NCBI GenBank assembly: GCA_028583605.1
Contig: CM053329.1
Location: 17,584,455-17,648,454 of the forward strand
Length of the DNA: 64,000 nucleotides
Source: Dastarcus helophoroides
Lineage: Eukaryota > Arthropoda > Insecta > Coleoptera > Bothrideridae
Direction of reading: 5' to 3'
Under the pieces are notes generated by a model. That model did no database searches. It was not told the origin of the DNA and worked only from the letters and a program-made list of their open reading frames with translations. Of this stretch, positions 21,204-33,393 are shown piece by piece. Made by a program: the position numbers and the translations under genes. Position 1 is the stretch's first letter. Each line of letters begins with the position of its first letter.

Positions 21204-21577
21204 TGTTACAGGCTTATCGGTTCGAATTACCACGTGTGAATTGCACCACTTTATTACCAAACTTAACTTGGATCACCACAGTTGAACAATTAACTCACTT
21301 ATTATTAATTTCTACTAACTCACTAATTACACTGACTCTTAACTGACTGACTTGAGGGAAAGCTGGCCGCCTTTTATAGTTTTGGTTCCCGGCTTCTAGA
21401 ACTTTTCAGCAAATAAATCTTATCGTTTGTCGAAATTTCTGGAACGCTTATCTGCCGTTTGTTTCGTTAGCGCGGTCGCTTTCCCCTTATCAGATCCTTC
21501 TAGAACCTTTTTTTTTTATTAACTAAATTCTACAGTTCTATTCTAAATTCTATTCCATCTATTTACATTGCGTTACA
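21204..21577 (-). mobile_element. solo LTR of an LTR retrotransposon
   Basis: A 374-bp segment starts TGTTACAGGC and ends GCGTTACA, so both termini are TG and CA with a short inverted end. It is flanked by ATAT on both sides (21200-21203 and 21578-21581), a 4-bp target duplication typical of Ty3/gypsy-type integration. On the minus strand it reads as a promoter-bearing LTR: TATAAAAGG (complement of 21371-21378) followed by a TCAGTCAGTT start-like region, then AATAAAGTGG (complement near 21250) as polyadenylation signal. Internal coding DNA and a second LTR are absent, which indicates LTR-LTR recombination. The family is unknown; GC content is higher than in neighbouring DNA. Confidence 0.85.
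21371..21378 (-). promoter_or_regulatory. TATA box of the solo LTR
   Basis: CTTTTATA on the plus strand, TATAAAAG on the minus strand, placed about 200 bases into the LTR read in its own orientation and upstream of a TCAGT-type initiator context. Confidence 0.55.
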
Positions 21578-22279
21578 ATATATTTAAGTTGTAATGCAAA
21601 AGTGTGAGAAAAAATTTGAAATTTCGAGTAAGTTTTGAAATTTATAAAAAAAAAACTTCAGCAATTTTTGTATTCAAATATGTCAAGTCTCAGAATTTAG
21701 TAAAAGCCTCAAGTATTCAATTTTTTAATAAACATTTTAAAATTTATGGAATATTCGAAATTTGACGACTTGAGTATTTTTGAAATTTTTAAATAATTTT
21801 GATTCTTTAGATGTTTTCACTTCATCCTATTTTTTTTAGGTTGATTTTTTCTCTTTAAATTTTGATTTACTTTTCAGAAACTTCAAGTTAAAAAGTAAAA
21901 CAAAAAGTAAATAAATAAAATGTGAAACCCACTATTTTATGAAATTGGTCAAAATGTTGAAAAAAAAACCTCGCAATTTATCTAAAAAAGCTCTCAACAT
22001 TTTTACTTTAGTTAAAAAAAAATGAATTTCAATGCAAATATTTGGATTTTTTTAGGGGATATTTGTTTTTGTTAATAAATTTGTTTTCCCAATGTTTCCT
22101 TAATTATCTTGTAATTTTTTTATGTAAAATTTAGTCTTCAGAATCAAAATTTATATTTGTTTTCTAGAAATTATTACTTTTCTCTTGAAGTTGGGATGTA
22201 AAACTTTGATTCGACAATTTTTTTTCTAAATTTTTGGATAAAATCGAAATTGTAAGACTGAAGTCAAGAAAAAAACCGC
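21578..22279. other. AT-rich spacer, no gene seen
   Basis: T-rich and A-rich degenerate wording with no frame over 60 codons. Confidence 0.4.
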
Positions 22280-25200
22280 TTCACTAAATTTAAGGCTAGG
22301 GGCTAGAAACATTAAAGAGAATTGAGTTAACTCGAAGCACTTTATAATGGAATCATTGGAAAAAAACATTGAAGCCCTCGGCCTTTCAAAAATAAAGAAA
22401 ATTTTGAAAGAAATTGGTCCGTGGTTTTTTATGAATAGCCAAAAGCTGCTAAAACTAAAAAAAATCAGTCCAAGATCTAAAAGCTATCTACTTGTAGTTT
22501 TAATTTGCTTTCTCTCTAATTTTCTTTAAGACTAGTTTCGTTCGAGTTACAGCCATTTAAAAATTGACCAAAATTTGGGTTTTTTTATATTTCTTTATTT
22601 CTGCGCGTAATGTATTTTGACCAGCCGTCGCTGTCGACCGTCCACCAATAGCCCCTTTGGAGGAGATGGCTCTTTAAATTTTTTTCCTTCCCCACGTGCC
22701 CTGCTACTTTTTTGTTGGTAGATGTAACGCACAAACTAAATTAAAGCCAAAAATGACTTTTGTGTAAAGGACGACAATTCAGCGAGAAATTCTTGAATGA
22801 GGCTAGGAGATACGTCAAATTAAAGAGTATTAAATTAACTAGAAAAACTTTATAATGATGGAAAAAAATTATAGAGGTTCGTTGGTCTTTTTGAAAATAG
22901 ACCCAAACATTTCAAAGAAATTTGACCGATCGTTGTCTTACAATTACTCAAAAATTGCCGACTCTAAAAAAATTTAAACTGAAGATCTGAAAACTAGAAC
23001 CTTTGGGCAATAATTTCTTTTATTTTTCTCTATGGGTGTTTATCTTTGAGGTGCAGACTTCTGAAAACCATTTAAACATTTGTGAATTTTTATATCTTTA
23101 TATTTTTATGCCCACTGTATTTCACCTGCCGTCGCCATCGACCATCCACCAATCATCACTTTGAAGGAGATAGCCTCTTACATTTTTTCGTTACCCACGT
23201 GACCCTACTCTTTTATGCCAGATGGAACAAACTAAACCAAAATCAAAAATTACCTTTTTGATTTGAACGACGATAACTCAGCGAGAAATCATTGTAGAAG
23301 GCTAAAAAGTAAGTCAAATCAAAGAGGATTAAGTTAGCTAAAGAGGTTAAGAACGGGATCACTTGAAAAAATTATTAAAGTTGGTAGATCTTCTTAAAGA
23401 TGAGCGCCAACATTTCCAAATTCGCCCGATGGTTTTCCTATGATTGGGTACTCAAAAATAGCTGCCGCTAGCTTCAACTCAAGATCTAAAAACTACAAAT
23501 TTTGGGCTTTAATTTGCTTTATTTTATTTTATTTTATGGCAGTTCATCTTTGAGTTACAGGTTTTTCAAAACCATCTAAAAATTTGAGATACTTTTCTAC
23601 ATTTAAATCCCTATGCCTAAAATATTTCGATCTGCTGTCGCCGCCAACCATCCACCGATCATCCCTTAGGAGGAGATAGCTCCATAAATTTTCGTGACTC
23701 GCTACATTTTCTTTCTGTTGGTAGATGTAATGCACAAAGTAAGCCAAACTTAAAAATGACTTTTTTGTTTTAAACGAAGATAGCTCGGCAAGGCTATCAG
23801 ACCAGTCGAATTAAAAAAAAATAAATTAATTAAAGGAGCTTTGTATTGGATTACTGGAAAGCAATTATTGAAATGAGTGCAATCTTTTAAAATTAACCGC
23901 ACTCATTACAAAAAAAAATGGCCAATGGTTTTTCTACGATTAGATACGCAAAAATAGCTAAAGTTAAAATGTTTTAAACTCAAGATCTAAAAACTACAAA
24001 ATTTAAGATTTACTCTGCTTTGTTTTATTTTATTTTATGGCAGTTCCTCTTTGAGTTACGGATTTTTAAAAATCATCTAAAAATTTGACATATTTTTGTA
24101 TTTTTAAATTTCTATGCCTAATATATTTCGACCTGTCGTCGCCGGCGACCATCCACCGATCATCCCTTAGGAGGAGATAGCTCCATAAACTTTTGTCGTT
24201 ACCCACGTGACTTGTTACTTTTTTTCCATTGATAAATTTAACACACAAACTAAGCCAAAATTAAAAATAACTTTTTTTGTTTTGAACGAAGATAACTCGG
24301 CGATAAATCATTGCACAAGCTACCAGACCAGTCGAATTAAAAAAAAATTAAATTAATTAAAAGAGCTTTGTATTGTATTACTGGCAACAAATTATTGAAA
24401 TGAGTGGAAACTTTTAAAATTAACCGCACACGTTTCAAAAAAAAATCGGTCAATGGTTTTTCTACGATTAGGTACACAAAAATAGCTGAGGCTAAAATGT
24501 TTGAACTCAAGATCTAAAAACTACAAAATTTGGGCTTTACTCTGCTTTATTTAATTTTATTCCATGGCAGTTCCCCCTTGAGTTACGGATTTTTGAAAAT
24601 CACTTAAAAGTTTGACATATTTTTCTATTTTTTAATTTCTATGCCTAATATGTTTCGACCTGTCGTCGCCGGCGACCATCCACCGATCATCCCTTAGGAG
24701 GAGATAGCTCCATAAATTTTTGTCGTTACCCACGTGAGTCGTTACATTTTTTTCTGTTGGTAGATGTAACACACAAACTAAGGCAAAATTAAAAATGACT
24801 TTGTTGTTTTGAACGAAGATAACTTGGTGATCAATCATTGCACAAGGCTTAGAAAAAGAGTTAAATAAAAGTAAATTAGGTTAACTAAAAGAACTTTATA
24901 ATAGGATTACTAGAAATAAATTATTGAACTTGGTGGAATCTTTTTAAAAATAAAGGTACACATTTCAAAAAAAAATCGGCCGATAGTATTTTGCGATTAG
25001 GTACTCAAAAATAGCTGAAGTTAAAATGTTCAAACTCAAGATCTAAAAACTAAACACTTTGGCCTTTAATTTGCTTTATTTTATTTTTCTCTGTGGCAGT
25101 GGATCTTTGAATTACAGACTTTTGAAAATTGTCTAAAAATTTAGGATTTTTTAGTATTTTTAAATTCCCATGTCCAGTGTATTTCGACCTGCCCTTGTTG

Positions 25201-25690
25201 TCTGGTGTCCACCGATCACACCTTCGGAGGAGCTCCTTAAATGTTTTCGACATCCACGTGACTGGCTACTTTTTGCTGTTGCTAGATGTAAGATACAAAT
25301 TAAACCAAAATCAAAAATGACTTTTCTGTTTTAAACGACGATAACTCAGCGAAAAATCATCGCACGAGGCTAGGAGATAAGTCAAAGAGGATTAAATTAA
25401 TTAGAAGGGTTTTTGCAATGGAATTATTAAAAAAAATATTGAAGTTTATGGATCCTTTTAAAAATTAGTACAAACATTAAAAAAATTGGCCCTTGGTTTT
25501 CTTATGAAAAATCAAAAACTACTGAAGCTTAAAAAATTTGAATACAAGATCTGAAAATTAAAAAGTTTGAGCTTTCACTTGCTTTGTTTTATTTTTCTCT
25601 ACGGTCGTTTATCTTTGAATTTCGGACGATAGGGATGCTTTTGAAAATCATCTAAAAATGTGGACCCTTAATTTCCGTGTCTAGTGCAAA
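22280..25690 (+). repeat. ~510-bp tandem array, about seven units
   Basis: The marker TTATCTTTGAGTTACAG and variants fall near 22540, 23042, 23544, 24047, 24573, 25097 and 25608, so units are 502-526 bp. Each holds, in order, an ATTACTGGAAA...ATTATTGAA block, GATCTAAAAACTACAAA, TTCGACCTGCCGTCGCC, ACCATCCACCGATCA, GGAGGAGATAGCTCC, CCCACGTGAC and GTAGATGTAACACACAAACT. Units diverge by roughly 10-25% by eye. Short minus-strand frames in several units share the peptide LWSYLLLRDDRWMV (see findings). No established function. Confidence 0.9.
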
Positions 25691-27479
25691 GTTTTCTGGA
25701 TTCATTTTAATGATGGGACATTAAAAGTGACATTTTAAAAATTCTATGTATTATTCTTGTTAAGCAAACTTTACAAATGAAGTTTCAAGTTTTTTTACAC
25801 TGATTTTTTGATGTATTAATGGCGATAAACAGTTTAAAATGTAATAACCCGGCGCATCCACCATTATGTTATTGCAGAATTCCAAAAAAATGTAGTTAAG
25901 TTAGTTTATATCTGTGACAATGCTTCAATTGATTGATAATAATTATTATAGTCGATTTAATGGCGCTACATTTCAATTGGAAATATTGGAGGTTAGATTC
26001 CAAAAGGCAATTCGAGTGAGGCTAACAATTCAATTTTTAATTATTAAACGAAGCACTTTTCATTAAATCAGAAGATGACTGATACAATTTTTATAATTTT
26101 TATTCCGCACCATGACAAACTTAAACGTCTCTAAATTAATACTTACTTACATACTCACCTATAAATTCACTATAAATACTTAGATTGTTTTAATTTCGTC
26201 TAGTGCCCCATATCCTGAATTATTATAAGTAAATCCGTTGTTTCTTGGAAAAGGGTTCCCAAATTTGGTTGCATTATTCATTTGGTGTCAAGCACAATTA
26301 GGAAAAAGTGGTGCCTCCCACTCCTAAAATTAAATCGTTTAATTTTAACGGAATATCACACATAGATGTTCTAGCTTTAACTCTGAATAATCTGATTCTC
26401 TTAATGGAATTTTGACACGATTTTACCGAAATAAAACAGTCACAAGATACAAAACTTCTAATAAACCAATTAATAAACTTGCTACGAAACGAATAAAAAA
26501 TTATTTTTTTTATTTGTCCATTTTTACCTAAATATATGTAAACGTCTTTTATCTTTGGGTATCGTAGTTCAAAACTTGTTTTTAGAATGGTTTCCTGCGG
26601 CTAAAAGCTAAAATGTGACTACTGGATATCTCCAAACTTCTAGAAATGTCTACTAGCTCGAAGATATCTATCAGGAATGCCCGGAGATGGTAAAATTCTA
26701 ATAAAAACGCTGACGCAATCATAATTACCTCGCGTGCTAAGAAGCCCCACACCAGACCAGACATAGTTGCCGTTCCACTTCGCTCTGCAATTAAGCATTA
26801 CCAACCTTCAGCCGGTATTATAATTTGATAAAGCCCGACTGGATGGGAGAAGTTAAGACGAGAATGTAGCACTTCCAGAGAGTTTAGTACTTGCAATTTG
26901 TCCCCCTCGACTCCTCTTTGCCCCATCCGCCGCCGAATGGAGGCAGCCGACCACCCAAGCGGCTGACGTCACGTCTCCCAATGTCTTCCTAATTACACCG
27001 CCCGAGGACGAATCGGTTTGGCCTCCAACTAAAAATTTATTGCGAATTAATTTGAGGAAGCCAAATGCGGCCGCAGGCACTTAAAATGCCAAAGGTTTCA
27101 TGCGAATTTTATTCCTCGCGAAGGGTTCCCTAATTTGTGCCAATAAAATTTTAATATTTTATAATTGGCTTTATCTATGGTTAGGTTAGGTTTAAATTTG
27201 GAAAAACTGATTTTAATGGTGTTTTTTTCATTGTATTTCCAGCGTTAAGTTAATTTTGTTTCGTAACTTAGTGACGGTTAAAGACCGGATATTATTGCAC
27301 CAAACATTCCTCAAAATTGCTCCATGGATTGCATTAGAAAATGCCAACCATTGCATTATAAACATTACGAGTTGCACCATGAAATATTATTATAAATTCA
27401 GATTAACAAAAATATTTTATAATAAAATAATATTATATTTTAATCAAACCGCTACATCCATTTAACAAGCAATTTTAGA
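25691..27479. other. low-copy DNA with a GC-rich patch, no gene seen
   Basis: The stretch 26750-27090 is markedly richer in GC than anything nearby and not visibly repeated. It includes a palindromic TGACGTCA (CRE-type, 26964-26971) and GCGGCCGC (about 27068). A 75-codon minus frame (26853-27080) crosses it but has no recognised domain. A promoter or conserved non-coding element is possible. GGTTAGGTTAGG near 27180 is too short to be a telomeric repeat. Confidence 0.4.
26964..26971. promoter_or_regulatory. CRE-type palindrome TGACGTCA
   Basis: A perfect CREB/ATF consensus in the only GC-rich, apparently single-copy patch within several kilobases. One 8-mer alone is weak evidence. Confidence 0.25.
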
Positions 27480-30400
27480 AATTTGACTACAAAATCGAAA
27501 TATTAAAAAATAAATTGACAGTTTTATCTACAATCAAAACTACGGATTTCACCTCAAAATCTTTTGAATATATTTTGAGTTTTTTCTGAACATTTTGACT
27601 ATCATCGATCTTCCGTCTGTAAGAAAAATTAAAATTACGGTTTTAAATTTGAATAAAAAAAATTCAAAATTTCAAAATTCTAAAAACGTAAAATTTTGAA
27701 AAAATCAAAATTTACAAAAAGAAATTCTAAAAAAGGTAAAAATTTGAAAAAAGGCGAAATAAAGAGAAACGAAATCTTAAAAAATCGAAGTTGTTTAAAT
27801 TTTAGAGAAAAGGTACTTTACAAAAAATATTGAAAATTTGTCCAAAATTTTAAAATAGAAAAAATTTTTCCAAATTTTTAAAATAGAAAAAATTTGTCCA
27901 TATTTCTAGAATAGAAAAAATTTATCCAAATTTTTGAAATAGAAAAATTGGAAAATATGGAAAATATTGAAAGGGTTAAAGTTTTGTAAAAAGTCGAAAA
28001 TGTTGAAGTCAAAATTTTTAAATACAGACGAAATTGTGGAAAATGTAAATTTGCAAAATGTCGAAATTTTCAAGGAAATTTGAAATGTCCAAAAAAAAGT
28101 TAAAACCAAAATCAAAAATAGACAACATTTTGCAGAAACTGATATTTTCAAACTTCGAAAAGTAAAAAAAAATGACGAAATTTTTTAAAAGTATTCTTAA
28201 TTTCTTTAAAAAAGTTTAAATTTTGGAAAGTAATGTAAAAATTTTAAAATGATCACGATTTTGCAAAAATTTTGCGATTTCAAAAGAAGTACCTATGTAA
28301 TCGGTCAAATAAAAAAAAACTGAATTTTTTAAAAGAAGGAAAATCAGGATTATGAGCACAATTTTCAAAAATTATCGATATTTTGAAAAGTTAAAATTAA
28401 AACAAAAATCTAAATTTTGGATGGTTGAAATTTTAAGAAATCATTTTTTGAAAAGTTCGAAAAAATAATTCAAAAATAAATCTTTGAAAGATTTTTAAAG
28501 AATTGAAATTTTGAAATAAAAATCGGCCTTTTGAGAAATTTTTAAAAATGGCGAAATTATCAGTAAAATTCTAAAAATAGTCGAAAATTTCAAAAAAGTC
28601 GACATTAAATAAATATGGCAATTTAAAAATTAATCAGTGTTTTTAAAAAAGATCGAAATTAAAAAAAATTAAAGTTTGCAAAAATTGAAAAAAAATAAAA
28701 TGTAACATTTCAAAAAGTCGAAATTTTAGAAAAAGCTTAGCTTGCATGAAACATGAGTTTTCGAAAAGGGTAAACATTTTCAAAATGCAGAAATTTAGAA
28801 AAATTTAAAAAGTCAAAATTTTCAATAAGCCCACGTTTTCTAAAAATAATTCAAACTTTGGAAATCCGAAATTTTTAAAAAAAAAAATATAAATTCTGAA
28901 ATATTATTTTTGAAAAAAAATTAAATTTTAAAAATAATCAAACAAATTTCGAGAGAACAACTGAAATTGAAGTGAAAACTTTGAGATGTCAAAATTAAAA
29001 TATTGTCAACATTTTTAAAATAGTCGAATTTTTCAAAAAAAATAACTAAATTTTTCAAAAAGGGTCGAACTAAGTAAAAAATGGAATTAAAAAAGTTGAA
29101 ATTTCGAAAAGTCGAAATAAAGAAAAACGAAATCTTAAATTTTAGAGAAAGGGTAATTTAAAAAAAATATTGGAAATTTGGAGATAAGCTGAATTTTTGC
29201 AAAACAATTAAAATTTGTCCAAATTTTTAATATTCAAATTTTCAAAATAAATCAGAATCTGGATAAAAAGTTGCAATTTTTAAAAAAAGTATGACTAAAA
29301 AACTAGAAATTCCAAAACGTGAAAATTTCCAAAAAACAAACCTAAAGTTTCAAGCGGCCAAAATTTTCAAAGAAGAAAAGATGAAATTTTTGAAAAGAGC
29401 CAAACCTTTAAAAAAATGAAATTTTTAAAAAGTAAAAACTTTAAAGAAAAGTCCAAATTTTAGAATGATAAAATATTTAAAAATGTGTCAATTTAAAGAA
29501 AATTGAATAATTTGAAAGGAATTAAAATATTTGAAGTCAGAAATTTAAGGAAAAGCCCAAAAAGTCAACATTTTTAAAAAATGGAAACTTTTGAAAAAAA
29601 AATCGAAATTTTCAAAAATAGGCTAAAATAAGAAAATTCAATTTTTTAAGAAAGTCAAAAATTTCAAAAAATCGTTTTTTTACGAGTAAAAATTTTGAAA
29701 AAAATATTTTTTAAATAGAAGGAAATTATGAAGAAACTAAACTTTAAAAAACTTTCCATTTCTAGAACAGTTCAAATTTTGAGAAATTAATTTCTGAAAA
29801 ATATTCAAAATGTTCAGTAAAATTTTAAGAATAGTCCAAAATTCCAAAATATCGACATTAAAAAATTATTGCAATTTAAAAATTATTCGAAGTTTTTAAA
29901 AAAGATCGACATTTTCAAATATAAATTAAAGTTTGCAAAAATTCAGCAAAAGTGGAATGTAACATTTTAAAAAGTCAAAATTTTGGAAAAATCCTAGCTT
30001 GCATGAAACTTGGCTTTTTCAAAAAGGGTAAAAATTTTCAGAAAGCAGAAATTTAGAAAAAAATGGAAAAGTCAAGATTTTCAATAAGTCGATCGACATT
30101 TCCAAATATAAATTAAAGTTTGCAAAAATGCAACAAAAGTGAAATGTAACATTTCAAAAAGTAAAAATTTTGGAAAAATCCTCGCTTGCATGAAACTTGG
30201 CTTTTTCAAAAAGGGTAAAAATTTTCAGAAAGCAGAAATTTAGAAAAAAAAGGAAAAGTCAAAGTTTTCAATAAGTCCACATTTTCTAAAAAAAAATTCA
30301 AACTTTAAAAAGCCCAAATTTTGAAAAAAAAATAGAAATTCTGAAATCGTATTTTTGAAAAAAAATTAAATTTTAAAAATAGTCAAACATATTTTGAGAG

Positions 30401-31550
30401 AACAACTGAAATTTGAAAAGTGGAAATTTTGAGATGTCAAAATTAAAATATTGTCAAAATATATTAAATAGTCGAAATTCTTCAAAAAAATAACTAAATT
30501 TTTCAAAGAGGGTTGAACTAAGTAAAAAATTAAATTAAAAAAGTTAAAATTTCGAATCTAAATTCAAATCTAAATTTTCAAAATAAATCAAAATCTCGAT
30601 AAAAAGTTGCAATTTTTTAAAAAGTGTGAGTAAAATTATCAGAAAAGTTAAAATTTTCAAAAATTATCGATATTTTGAAAAGTTCAAAATTAGAAAAATC
30701 TAAATTTTGCATATTTGAAATTTTAAGAAAACATTTTTTGAAAAGGTCGATAAATTTTCAAAAATAAATCATTGAAAGATTTTCAGAAAATTGGAATTTT
30801 GGAAAAAAAAATTGGCAGTTTAAAAAATTTTGAAAAATGGCCAACTTTTCAATAAAATTCTAAGAATAGTCGAAAATTTCAAAAAAGACGACATTAAAAA
30901 AATATTGCAATTTAAAAACTAATCGAAGTATTTCAAAAAGCAAAAAAAAAATTAACGTCTGCAAAAACAAAAAAAAAGTGAAATATTGTAACATTTCACA
31001 AAGTCAAAATTTTGGAAAAAGCCTAGCTTGCAGGAAACTTGACTTTTTCAAAAAGCGTAAAAATTTTCAAAAAGCAGAAATTTAGAAAAAAAATGGAAAA
31101 GTCAAGGTTTTCAATAAGTCCACATTTTCTAAACAAAAATCAAACTTTGAAAAGCCGAAATTTCCAAAAAAAGTAAAAATTCTAAAATCTTGGTGAAATC
31201 CTTGGTTATCTTCAAAAACTGAAATACAAATTTTGTCCCCTCAAACCAACGAAGATTAAAAAACACAAAAATAGCTTTTAAAAAAGATTGAAATGTTCAA
31301 AAAAAAAAAAAAATTAAAGTTTGCGAAACTTCAACAAAAGTGAAATCTTATAACATTTCAAAAAGTCAAAATATTTGAAAAAGCCTAGTTTGCATGAAAC
31401 TTGATTTTTCAAAATGGGTAAAAGTTTTCAAAGGGCAGAAATTTAGAATACATTGAAAAAGTCGAGATTTTCAATTAGCCCGAATTTTCTAAAAAACATT
31501 TAAACTTTGAAAAGCCTAAATTTCCAAAAAAAAGTAAAAAGTTTGAAATC
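27480..31550. repeat. degenerate A-rich repeat region
   Basis: The top strand repeats AAAAAGTCGAAATTTTGAAAA-like words of 17-20 bases with heavy drift. Larger modules sit on top: AGCTTGCATGAAACTTG recurs near 28740, 29996, 30183, 31023 and 31386, each followed by TTTTTCAAAAAGGGTAAA. A clean tandem duplication of 187 bp spans 29904-30090 and 30091-30277. This is the same vocabulary as 1-2480 but on the opposite strand. No gene. Confidence 0.75.
31188..31275 (-). mobile_element. fold-back element arm fragment
   Basis: GGTGAAATCCTTGGTTATCTT, CAAATTTTGTCCCCTC, AACCAACGAAGATTAAAAAAC. The core is missing. Confidence 0.6.
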
Positions 31551-31551
31551 T

Positions 31552-31745
31552 TGGTGGAACAGACTGATCCTTGGTTATCTATAAAAATTAAAATACAAAT
31601 CATGTCCCCTGAAACCAAGAAAGGTTAAAAAACACAAAAAAGGAGAGATATTTCTCTAAAGATAATAGCTTGACCGCCGAAACCTTTGTTGTGTTTTTAA
31701 TTCCTTCTTGGTTTCAGGGTTCAAGATTTGTATTTTAATTTCTGA
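31552..31745. mobile_element. fold-back element, both arms, decayed core
   Basis: Left arm GGTGGAACAGACTGATCC to AGAAAGGTTAAAAAACACA; right arm TTTGTTGTGTTTTTAATTCC, TTCTTGGTTTCAGGGTTC, AAGATTTGTATTTTAATTTC. The centre TCTCTAAAGATAATAGC then TTGACCGCCGAAACC is a decayed form of the ribozyme core. Confidence 0.7.
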
Positions 31746-31858
31746 AATCTCATTTTTGAAAAATAATTAAATGTTAAAATTTGTCAAACAAATTTTGAGA
31801 CAAAAACTGAAATTTTAAAAAAGTGGGAATTTTTTGATGTCAAAATTAAAATATTGTC

Positions 31859-32712
31859 AAAAGTGCACAGTAATTGTCGCTGCTGATGGTGGTTCCTTTT
31901 TGGAGATAGTCGCCGTTCGCATCCCAAAATACATAAGCCATCACCATACCGGCCGACTGTTGCGTCTGTGCTCGCTTTGGATTCGGTTGGTCGACAGCTG
32001 TCCACTCAGCTGACTATCTTTTGGATTTTAGTGTGTAATAGTGAAGCCATGTCTCATCCATTGTCACATATCGGCGATAGAATTTCATTGTATTGCGGTT
32101 TAACAGCGCCAAACACTCCTCTGAAGCTCGATTCGTTGTTGTTTTTGGTCGACTGTGAGCTCAGACGACACCCACTTTGCACAGAGCTTTCGCATACACA
32201 AATGTTCATGTAAAATGGTAAAACCACTACCATCTAATATCTTTACAATGTCAGCTAGCTCGTGCACCTTCAACTTGCGACCGTTCATAACCAATTTGTG
32301 GATTTTTTTGATGTTTTCTGGAATAACGCCTCATTTGGGCGTCCACTGCGCTCTGCATCATTTGTGCTGGTACCACCACTTTTAAATTCAGCAATCAACT
32401 TCTCTACCATTTGTCTCGATGGAGCAGAGTTCGGATAATGTTTATCAAGCCACTGTTTGGTTTCCACTCTATTTTATTTCATCAAGAAGTAATGTTTTAT
32501 CAAAATTAGAAAATCACTTTTTTCCACTTTTATTTCATTAACAAAAGTTGCTTCACATAAAATGCTATAACTCACGAATCAGTAGTCAGATTGCTGTCAA
32601 ATTTATACACGTATCGTTTGAAGATTAGTACTAAATGAAAATCATATGGAAAAAATTCTAGTAACGCCATCTATGTGTCATCCTATGCACTTTTTGAATG
32701 GACTGTTAAGTG
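31859..32712 (-). pseudogene. mariner transposase remnant, 3' truncated
   Basis: Read on the minus strand from 32467: TKQWLDKHYPNSAPSR, EFKSGGTSTNDAERSGRP, a frameshift, IKKIHKLVMNGRKLKVHELA, ILHEHLCMRKLCAKWV, LTVDQKQQR, another frameshift, then YVTMDETWLHYYT (holds the first catalytic Asp), a stop, and AGMVMAYVFWDANGDYL to DNYCALL. This is the mariner DNA-binding half plus the start of the catalytic domain. The second and third Asp of the DD34D triad are missing because homology ends near 31859. The 5' leader runs to a terminus near 32712 (GGACTGTTAAGTGT on the plus strand). Two frameshifts and stops make it dead. Confidence 0.88.
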
Positions 32713-32713
32713 T

Positions 32714-33349
32714 ATGTATTCAAATTGTTTTTACAATTTGTGCTATAAAGAATTCAGTAAATTAAATATAGGCGGCTACAACTTCATTGGAACTTTTTGG
32801 AGTCTTATCCTTACGTAAAAAAGTGTTGAAATTTTTGAGTAAATATTTTTTATTACAGTATCGATCTAATTCTGAAAAAATAAATGAATTTCGAAAAGGA
32901 AAGGAAATGTTTTTGGAAAAGGAATTTGAAGATAAGTCGAAATTTCTAAAAATATTTTCTTCACAGTTTCTACTTTTTTATTTTTGTAAATTTAAACATG
33001 AATTTAAAATTTCCAACGAAATATTTTCTTTTACAATTTTGACCTAACTTTGAAAATACAAAATTTAAAAAAAAAAGTAATTTGGGAAAGAGTCCAAATT
33101 TTTAAGATTATTAATTTCCTTTTTTTGCTTTTTAGTTAACTTTAAAGAAAAAAGCTTTCCAAGAAATATTTTTTATTACAATTTACAATTTTGAGTAATG
33201 AACAAATTTTCAGAAGCAGAAAATGTCGAAATTCAAAATAAAATCCAAATTTTTAGAAGCAGAAAATGTCGAAATTCAAAATAAAATCCAAATTTTCAGA
33301 AAAAGTCGACGTTTGAAAATGATAAAAATATTTCGAGAAAAAAAATATA

Positions 33350-33393
<44 letters not shown>

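Noticed and set aside
21210..21230. GGTTCGAATTACC as a tRNA T-loop (B box)
   Set aside because: It lies inside the solo LTR; no A box, anticodon stem or acceptor stem can be built around it.
27180..27195. GGTTAGGTTAGG as insect telomeric repeat
   Set aside because: Only two to three units; too short to call telomeric or interstitial telomere.
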